Below are positions 59,017 to 64,000 of a DNA stretch of 64,000 bases, piece after piece. Below the pieces are notes generated by a model, which saw nothing but the letters and a program-made list of their open reading frames with translations, searched no databases and was not told the DNA's origin. Every line of letters starts with the position of its first letter. Position 1 is the stretch's first letter. The position numbers and the translations under genes were made by a program. The stretch is from Pseudoduganella namucuonensis (GTDB lineage: Bacteria; Pseudomonadota; Gammaproteobacteria; Burkholderiales; Burkholderiaceae_D): assembly GCF_900116645.1 (NCBI RefSeq), contig NZ_FPBO01000001.1, positions 256,416-320,415 of the forward strand. The letters are read 5' to 3'.

Positions 59017-59442
59017 TTAGGGCAGGGTCAGGATGACCTTGACGGTGTCGTCCACCGCCGACTTGTCGATGTAGCCGATGGCCTTGGGATCGTCCGCCAC
59101 CGCCTTCTTGACGTCGGCGTTGGATTTGTACTCCCTGGGCGGCGTGGCCTTGCCGGTGAACACCAGCTTGGACCAGATGGCCTTGACCTGGGCCGCGTCC
59201 TTGTCCGTGACCTTCTGGTAGAAGTCGTTGCGGATGGCCGAGCCCTCGGCCTGGTCCACCGGCGTGAACATGGTCGATTTGCCGAGGAAGAACTGGGCGG
59301 CCTGCTCGGAGAACATGCGGGTGGCCGGGTTTTTCGGGCTGACGATGACCACCGTCTCGGCCATGGCCGGCACGGTGGCCGCGATCAGCGCTGCCAACGA
59401 GAAGCGCAGCAGGGACGTCATCGGTTTGTTCTGTATTTTCAT
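59017..59442 (-). CDS. Half-size periplasmic phosphate-binding-like protein
   Basis: A 141-aa PstS-like protein with signal peptide (about 1-25, cleavage after AMA). The mature part AETVVIVSPKNPATRM, AAQFFLGKSTMFTPVDQAEGSAIRNDFYQKV, AQVKAIWSKLVFTGK and AIGYIDKSAVDD follows the PBP-like type found beside porins and kinases in Betaproteobacteria; it is about half the normal PstS length, covering one lobe. The start at 59442 (AAGGT about 10 bases upstream) is preferred over a GTG at 59451. It immediately follows the porin gene and likely shares its transcript; the ligand may be phosphate or another anion. Confidence 0.8.
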   Translation of the reverse strand: MKIQNKPMTSLLRFSLAALIAATVPAMAETVVIVSPKNPATRMFSEQAAQFFLGKSTMFTPVDQAEGSAIRNDFYQKVTDKDAAQVKAIWSKLVFTGKATPPREYKSNADVKKAVADDPKAIGYIDKSAVDDTVKVILTLP

Positions 59443-59452
59443 GTCGGTCACC

Positions 59453-60667
59453 TTAGAAAACGAAGTCCAGGCCGGCGGCCACGACAGTCACGCCGTCCTT
59501 CTGGCCGGTCGCGGGAGGGAAGATCAGCGAGCCCGATTTGACCTTGGGCTTGACGCGGTCGACCTGCACCTTCAGGGCCAGCGACTTGGCGAAGTCCCAG
59601 CGCACGCCGACCAGGTCGGACGACTGCTCGGCCGACAGCAGCACATTGGCGACGGCCGCGTTCAGCGGCGGGATGCGGCCCAGCGCGGCGGGCACCGTCA
59701 CGCTGCCGCCCGCGCCCCGGTAGGCGGCGTGGCTGTAGTAGGGCAGCACCTTGCCGAAGCGGTAGCCGGCCATCACGTACCAGGAATCGGTCTGCGGGAT
59801 GTAGACCGCCTCCTTGGCGCGGCGCTGCGCGTACTCGGACTGCACCAGCACGTTGTTCCAGTCCACCGTCAGGCCCAGCGAGGTGAAGGTCATTTTCTTG
59901 CCGCCCACCAGGCCCAGGTCCTGGCCCAGCTGGGCGAAGCCCACCGAGCGCAGGGTGGCGGCCAGCGCGTTCAGCGGCGCCAAGTCGTCGCTGTGCATAT
60001 TGGCGCGCACATGGCTGAAGCGCAGCATCACCGGGCCGTGCTCGCCGGACACGCTGACACCCTGCACCGGCGCGCGGTACTTGGCGACGGAGCCGCCGCC
60101 GGTCGGCACGAACAGCTTGCCGCGGCTGGTGCCGGCGAAGGCCTGCACGGTGAGGTTGGTGTCGCCGAAGGCGTGCTGGTAGTTCACGTCCGCGCCGTCC
60201 ATGTTCTCGATCGGCGCCTGGCCGTACATCTCGATCGGCGGCCGTATCATGGTGTTGGCGTAGCCCACGTTCTGGTAGTCCGAGATCAGGAAGCCGGGCA
60301 GCACCACGCGGCCCACGCGCACGTTGACCTCGTCGTTGATCTTGGCCTTCAGGAAGCCCCAGGTCAGGTCGGTGGTGAAGCTGGGGCTGGTGTTCTTGCG
60401 GGTCAGCACTTGCGCGGTGCCGGACAGCCAGTCGTTGAGTTTGTAGGTCGCCTGCAGGCCCAGGTTGGAATCGAGGCCGATGCGCGGGCTATCCTTCACG
60501 CCCACGGCCTGGTTGTAGCGCGCGAACTGGACGGTGTCGGTGTCGCTTCGCGCCACGCCCAGGGTGCCGAAGCCGCTGACGCTCAGGTTGCCATCGGCCA
60601 GCGCGCCGGCCTGCGCCAGCGAGCCGCAGGCCGCCAGCACGGATGCTGCCAAAAGATGCTTTTTCAT
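59453..60667 (-). CDS. Outer-membrane porin-like beta barrel
   Basis: A 404-aa protein, signal peptide about 1-23 (MKKHLLAASVLAACGSLAQA), then alternating beta strands and a C-terminal Phe (GLDFVF). It differs from the general porin at 21121: no TIYGIVDAG opening, but NLSVSGFGTLGVARSDTDTVQF and WLSGTAQVLTRKN, as in unassigned betaproteobacterial outer-membrane proteins. The small binding-protein gene follows within about ten bases. Start at 60667; 60679 is possible. A long upstream frame (to 62212) is a shadow of argJ. Confidence 0.82.
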   Translation of the reverse strand: MKKHLLAASVLAACGSLAQAGALADGNLSVSGFGTLGVARSDTDTVQFARYNQAVGVKDSPRIGLDSNLGLQATYKLNDWLSGTAQVLTRKNTSPSFTTDLTWGFLKAKINDEVNVRVGRVVLPGFLISDYQNVGYANTMIRPPIEMYGQAPIENMDGADVNYQHAFGDTNLTVQAFAGTSRGKLFVPTGGGSVAKYRAPVQGVSVSGEHGPVMLRFSHVRANMHSDDLAPLNALAATLRSVGFAQLGQDLGLVGGKKMTFTSLGLTVDWNNVLVQSEYAQRRAKEAVYIPQTDSWYVMAGYRFGKVLPYYSHAAYRGAGGSVTVPAALGRIPPLNAAVANVLLSAEQSSDLVGVRWDFAKSLALKVQVDRVKPKVKSGSLIFPPATGQKDGVTVVAAGLDFVF

Positions 60668-60910
60668 TAAGAAGTCCATTCCCGTTATTGTTTTATCGAG
60701 GCGGCGTCCCCTCCGGTACCGCGCGGACATCACCTTAGTGGAAATTGCTGTCGAGTAAAACGGGAGGGAGGGGAAACCGAACGAACGTTCTAATTTATGT
60801 GGCTTTTTGGCCGCAAAAGCGTGGCGGAAAAGCAAGGGCGTCGCGTGGCCGCGGACGGGGGCCAGTGGTATTACAATAACGCCTCCTCTACCCTTGCACG
60901 AGAACAAAAA

Positions 60911-62146
60911 ATGGCCGTCAATTCCCCCATCCCAGTCGCAGCCGACCTGAAGCCCGTCGCCGGTATCGAAATCGGCTTCGCCGAAGCCGGCATCAAGAAG
61001 CCGAACCGCAAGGATCTGCTGGTGCTGCGCCTGGCGCCCGGCGCCACCGTGTCCGGCGTGTTCACGCTGAACCGCTTCTGCGCCGCGCCGGTGCAGATCT
61101 CCAAGGCCAACCTGGCCAAGGTGAACGCCGGCGGCGAGCCGATCCGCGCGCTGCTGGTCAACACCGGCAACGCCAACGCGGGCACGGGGGAGGCCGGCAT
61201 GGCCAACGCGTTGAAAACCTGCGGCGCGCTGGCCGACCTGCTGGGCTGCCAGCCGGAACAGATCCTGCCGTTCTCGACCGGCGTGATCCTGGAGCCGCTG
61301 CCGGTGGACCGCATCACGGCCGGCCTGCCGCAAGCGGTGGCCAACCTGACGGTGGACAACTGGTTCAACGCCGCCGAGGCCATCATGACCACCGACACCC
61401 AGCCGAAGGCGGGATCGCGCACGGTCGACATCGCCGGCCATCGCGTGACGCTGACCGGCATCAGCAAGGGCGCCGGCATGATCAAGCCCAACATGGCCAC
61501 CATGCTGGGCTACCTGGCCTTCGACGCCAAGGTCGCGCAGCCGGTGCTGGACGTGCTGGTCAAGCAGGCCGCCGACCAGTCCTTCAACTGCATCACCATC
61601 GACGGCGACACCTCCACCAACGACTCCTTCATGCTGATCGCCACCGGCGCCGGCACGCTGGAGGTGAACTCGGTGGACTCGCCCGAATACAAGGCGCTGG
61701 CCGCCGCCGTCACCGAGCTGTCCGTGTTCCTCGCGCAAGCCATCGTGCGGGACGGCGAGGGCGCCACCAAGTTCATGACGATCACCGTGGAGGACGGCGC
61801 GGACGTGGAGGAATGCCGCAAGATCGCGTACTCCATCGGCCACTCGCCGCTGGTCAAGACGGCCTTCTTCGCCTCCGACCCCAACCTGGGCCGCATCCTG
61901 GCCGCGGTCGGCTACGCGGGCGTGGACCTGGACGTCAGCAAGATCAACCTCTACCTGGACGACGTGTGGGTGGCCAAGGACGGCGGCCGCAACCCGGACT
62001 ACAAGGAGGAGGACGGCCAGCGCGTGATGAAGCAGAGCGAGATCACGGTGCGCGTGAAACTGGCGCGCGGCGCCGCGGCGGCCACCGTGTACACCTGCGA
62101 CCTGTCGCACGACTACGTCAGCATCAACGCCGACTACCGTTCCTGA
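60911..62146 (+). CDS. argJ: Bifunctional ornithine acetyltransferase / N-acetylglutamate synthase
   Basis: Arginine-pathway enzyme that recycles or makes N-acetylglutamate. The 411-aa precursor self-cleaves before Thr197 in [20 protein letters not shown]; other landmarks are [30 protein letters not shown], and [17 protein letters not shown]. The ATG at 60911 is used; the longer frame upstream has no ribosome site. Followed after one base by the DUF815 ATPase and then mutT, giving a three-gene unit. Confidence 0.96.
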   Translation: MAVNSPIPVAADLKPVAGIEIGFAEAGIKKPNRKDLLVLRLAPGATVSGVFTLNRFCAAPVQISKANLAKVNAGGEPIRALLVNTGNANAGTGEAGMANALKTCGALADLLGCQPEQILPFSTGVILEPLPVDRITAGLPQAVANLTVDNWFNAAEAIMTTDTQPKAGSRTVDIAGHRVTLTGISKGAGMIKPNMATMLGYLAFDAKVAQPVLDVLVKQAADQSFNCITIDGDTSTNDSFMLIATGAGTLEVNSVDSPEYKALAAAVTELSVFLAQAIVRDGEGATKFMTITVEDGADVEECRKIAYSIGHSPLVKTAFFASDPNLGRILAAVGYAGVDLDVSKINLYLDDVWVAKDGGRNPDYKEEDGQRVMKQSEITVRVKLARGAAAATVYTCDLSHDYVSINADYRS

Positions 62147-62147
62147 C

Positions 62148-63032
62148 ATGGCGACCCCACTCGAACATTTCCTGGTGCGCGCCGAGGCCCTGCTGCAGCG
62201 CGTGGAGGCCATCCTGCCGCAGGCGCCGCGCGAGCCGGACTGGAAACTGGGCCACGCCTACCGCTGGCGCAAGCGCGCCGGCGGCGTCAGCCACCTGCAG
62301 GCGGTGACGCACGTGTCGAGGATCGCGCTGGACGACCTGCACAACATCGCGCCGCAAAAGCTGGCGATCGAGCAGAACACGCGCCAGTTCGTGCAGGGGC
62401 GCCCGGCCAACAACGTGCTGTTGACGGGCGCGCGCGGCACCGGCAAGAGCTCGCTGATCAAGGCTTGCCTGAACCAGTTCGCCGATGACGGGCTGCGCCT
62501 GATCGAGGTCGACAAGGCCGACCTGGCCGAGCTGCCCGACATCGTCGACCTGGTGGCGGGGCGTCCCGAGCGTTTCATCATCTTCTGCGACGACCTGTCG
62601 TTCGAGGAGGGCGAGAGCGGCTACAAGGCGCTGAAGGTGGCGCTGGACGGCTCGATCTCGGCGCAGTCCAACAACGTGCTGATCTATGCCACCTCCAACC
62701 GGCGCCACCTGATGCCGGAGCGCATGTCCGACAACGCCACCTACACGCACGACGAGGACGGCGACCTGCATCCGGGCGAAACGGTGGAGGAAAAGATCTC
62801 GCTGTCCGAGCGTTTCGGGCTGTGGCTGTCGTTCTACGCCTTCAAGCAGGACGACTACCTGAACATCGTCGGCCACTGGCTGCGCAGCTTCGGCTGCACG
62901 GACGCGCAGGTGGCCGAGGCGCGCGGCGACGCGCTGCGCTGGGCGCTGTCGCGCGGCTCGCGCTCCGGCCGGGTCGCCTGGCAGTTCGCCAAGGACTATG
63001 CCGGCAAGCTGCCGGACGGAAGCGCCGCGTGA
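62148..63032 (+). CDS. DUF815 AAA-type ATPase
   Basis: A 294-aa ATPase of the DUF815 family. Walker A GARGTGKSSL at about 94-103, Walker B IIFCDDLSF at about 144-152, sensor-like ATSNRRHLMPERM, and a C-terminal helical lid (QVAEARGDALRWALSRGSRSGRVAWQFAKDY). A four-base overlap couples it to mutT. Biochemical role is not defined for the family; it is usually neighbour to mutT or argJ in Betaproteobacteria. Confidence 0.88.
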   Translation: MATPLEHFLVRAEALLQRVEAILPQAPREPDWKLGHAYRWRKRAGGVSHLQAVTHVSRIALDDLHNIAPQKLAIEQNTRQFVQGRPANNVLLTGARGTGKSSLIKACLNQFADDGLRLIEVDKADLAELPDIVDLVAGRPERFIIFCDDLSFEEGESGYKALKVALDGSISAQSNNVLIYATSNRRHLMPERMSDNATYTHDEDGDLHPGETVEEKISLSERFGLWLSFYAFKQDDYLNIVGHWLRSFGCTDAQVAEARGDALRWALSRGSRSGRVAWQFAKDYAGKLPDGSAA

Positions 63033-63460
63033 GCGTGGGCGAGGTGAAAGTCAAACCGGTGGACGTCGCGGTGGGCATCCTGATCAAGCCCAACGGCGAC
63101 GTGCTGCTGGGCCAGCGCCCGGCGGGCAAGCCCTACGACGGCTACTGGGAATTCCCCGGCGGCAAAGTCGATCCCGGCGAAACGGTGCTGGAGGCGCTGA
63201 AGCGCGAATTCGTCGAAGAGTTGGGGATGAACATCCACAGCGCGCAGGAATGGTGCGGCGTCGAATATGTCTACCCGCACGCCCACGTCCGGCTGCACTT
63301 CTACATCAGCCGCGACTGGAGCGGCGAAGCGCAGAGCCTCGAAGGTCAAGCGTTCGCGTGGCAAGGCACGGTCGGCGTCGAGCCGCTGCTGCCGGCCACG
63401 ATCCCGCTGCTCGAATGGCTGGACCAGATCCGCCACGACCCCACGGCCCTGCCCGCCTAA
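63029..63460 (+). CDS. mutT: Nudix hydrolase MutT (8-oxo-dGTP diphosphatase)
   Basis: Removes 8-oxo-dGTP from the nucleotide pool, preventing A:T to C:G errors. The 143-aa protein has the full Nudix box G-x5-E-x7-REUxEExGU in GGKVDPGETVLEALKREFVEELGM. The start is GTG at 63029, overlapping the ATPase stop by four bases; a longer frame from 62822 is a shadow of that gene. A terminator hairpin begins directly after the stop, and yacG-zapD converge from the right. Confidence 0.94.
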   Translation: MSVGEVKVKPVDVAVGILIKPNGDVLLGQRPAGKPYDGYWEFPGGKVDPGETVLEALKREFVEELGMNIHSAQEWCGVEYVYPHAHVRLHFYISRDWSGEAQSLEGQAFAWQGTVGVEPLLPATIPLLEWLDQIRHDPTALPA

Positions 63461-63514
63461 AAAAGCGCCCAGGGCTATTTTTCCCGTCAAGCAATAATAG
63501 CCCAGGGCGCTTTT
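63461..63514 (+). terminator. mutT terminator built of a GCCCNGGGCG repeat
   Basis: Arms 63461-63479 (AAAAGCGCCCAGGGCTATT) and 63496-63514 (AATAGCCCAGGGCGCTTTT) pair over 19 bases with one mismatch, then a TTTT tail. The palindromic core recurs in the second terminator 50 bases on. Confidence 0.8.
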
Positions 63515-63561
63515 CGCCGCGCGGCAACGCCTTCCCAGTGGGACGCGGCTGTCCGCGGCGG

Positions 63562-63614
63562 AAAAACGCCCTGGGCTTTTATTGCCGCATGGGAAAAATA
63601 GCCCTGGGCGCTTA
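63562..63614 (-). terminator. yacG terminator built of the same repeat
   Basis: Copies at 63562-63580 and 63594-63614 (cores ACGCCCTGGGCT and AGCCCTGGGCG) form an inverted pair with one mismatch; on the minus strand a GTTTTTCC tail follows. Ends the zapD-yacG transcript facing mutT. Confidence 0.75.
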
Positions 63615-63643
63615 TTGGGGCGCCTAGTGGGCGGGGCGGTGGC

Positions 63644-63814
63644 TTATTCTTCGTCGAGAGGATCGACGGGGGGCGGGACGGGGATGGCGTATTTTTCCTC
63701 GGCCCAGGCGCCCAGGTCGATTTGCTTGCAGCGCTCGGAACAGAAGGGGCGGTATTTGTTCTTTTCGGTCCACTCCACCTTGGCGGAGCAGGTCGGGCAT
63801 TCAACTACGGTCAT
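63644..63814 (-). CDS. yacG: DNA gyrase inhibitor YacG
   Basis: Small zinc protein of 56 aa that binds GyrB and inhibits gyrase. Zinc ligands C-x2-C-x15-C-x3-C are in [19 protein letters not shown] and then [12 protein letters not shown], followed by [13 protein letters not shown] and an acidic end. The start at 63814 is taken; an upstream frame adds an unconserved leader overlapping zapD. It follows zapD by 10 bases. Confidence 0.93.
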   Translation of the reverse strand: MTVVECPTCSAKVEWTEKNKYRPFCSERCKQIDLGAWAEEKYAIPVPPPVDPLDEE

Positions 63815-63824
63815 GGCGTTCACT

Positions 63825-64000
63825 TCAAAAATTGCAGAGCGTGAGCTCGAACGGGACATCCTCTTCCAGCGGCTTGGGCTTCAGGTCGCCGCCTTGCGTG
63901 GTGAACCTCACCCACAGCATGTATTTGTTGGCGGAGATCTCCGGGATCGCCCCCGTCGCCTCGTCCAGCGTCAGCCTCAGCATTTGATAGACCTTGCCTT
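63825..64000 (-). CDS. zapD: Cell-division protein ZapD, C-terminal end (cut by window edge)
   Basis: Only the last 58 codons are visible. The sequence [53 protein letters not shown] and stop matches the C-terminus of ZapD (DUF1342), the FtsZ-bundling protein that binds the FtsZ C-terminal peptide. Upstream of yacG as in other Proteobacteria (coaE-zapD-yacG order). Confidence 0.9.
   Translation of the reverse strand, partial: GKVYQMLRLTLDEATGAIPEISANKYMLWVRFTTQGGDLKPKPLEEDVPFELTLCNF

Noticed and set aside
59453..62212. 919-residue minus-strand frame joining the porin with sequence opposite argJ
   Set aside because: Only the last 404 codons are a real protein; the rest is an argJ shadow.

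Overview
The window is high-GC, gene-dense bacterial chromosome. Gene content, order and control sites point to a betaproteobacterium of the Oxalobacteraceae (Massilia/Duganella/Telluria group): a complete mraZ-to-ftsZ division and wall cluster with lpxC and secA downstream, an ftsY-ftsE-ftsX-rpoH block with a CIRCE site before rpoH, zapD-yacG facing mutT, and betaproteobacterial-type porins. The genus is an inference from style; no 16S or other typing gene is present.

Layout. 1-4.4 kb: sugar-acid locus. A TonB-dependent receptor (cut by the left edge) and a FadR-type regulator face galactarate dehydratase and uronate dehydrogenase; three identical-format TGG-N5-CCA sites lie between them. 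4.4-8.3 kb: ABC exporter whose permease is fused to a CPBP protease domain, then a signal peptidase I. 8.4-10.7 kb: ArsR-type regulator divergent from a P450 plus ABM monooxygenase pair. 10.7-15.1 kb: Fur-box siderophore receptor, gamma-glutamyltransferase and a small lipoprotein. 15.2-20.3 kb: rpoH, ftsX, ftsE, ftsY and a MerR/B12 protein with the CarH photoreceptor signature. 20.3-26.7 kb: a long AT-rich leader and major porin, a small secreted protein, a TPP enzyme, the RNase P RNA and glpK.

27.1-44.4 kb: the dcw cluster mraZ-rsmH-ftsL-ftsI-murE-murF-mraY-murD-ftsW-murG-murC-ddl-ftsQ-ftsA-ftsZ, almost all genes overlapping or nearly touching. It begins with a recognisable sigma-70 promoter overlapped by tandem MraZ boxes and ends in an intrinsic terminator after ftsZ. 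44.5-45.1 kb: a Prx5-type peroxiredoxin. 45.1-48.8 kb: a small accessory patch (anchored unknown protein, SET-domain methyltransferase, HEPN protein overlapping an unknown partner, DUF4214/PKD/excalibur lipoprotein). 48.8-54.8 kb: zinc-ribbon membrane protein, EamA transporter, lpxC, DciA-like protein and secA. 54.8-60.7 kb: signalling block (HDOD protein, HTH-receiver, Hpt, histidine kinase) and a porin plus half-size phosphate-binding-like protein. 60.9-64 kb: argJ, a DUF815 ATPase and mutT, converging on yacG-zapD (zapD cut by the right edge).

Functionally the core genes make lipid-linked peptidoglycan precursors, polymerise septal wall, start lipid A synthesis and run Sec export. The most unusual items are the ABC-CPBP fusion, the HEPN/partner pair, the CarH-like regulator, a P450 without the ExxR glutamate, a codon-use mosaic inside rsmH, a 51-base near-perfect palindrome, and duplicated terminator hairpins between mutT and yacG. 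No CRISPR array, insertion sequence, tRNA or rRNA gene was seen.
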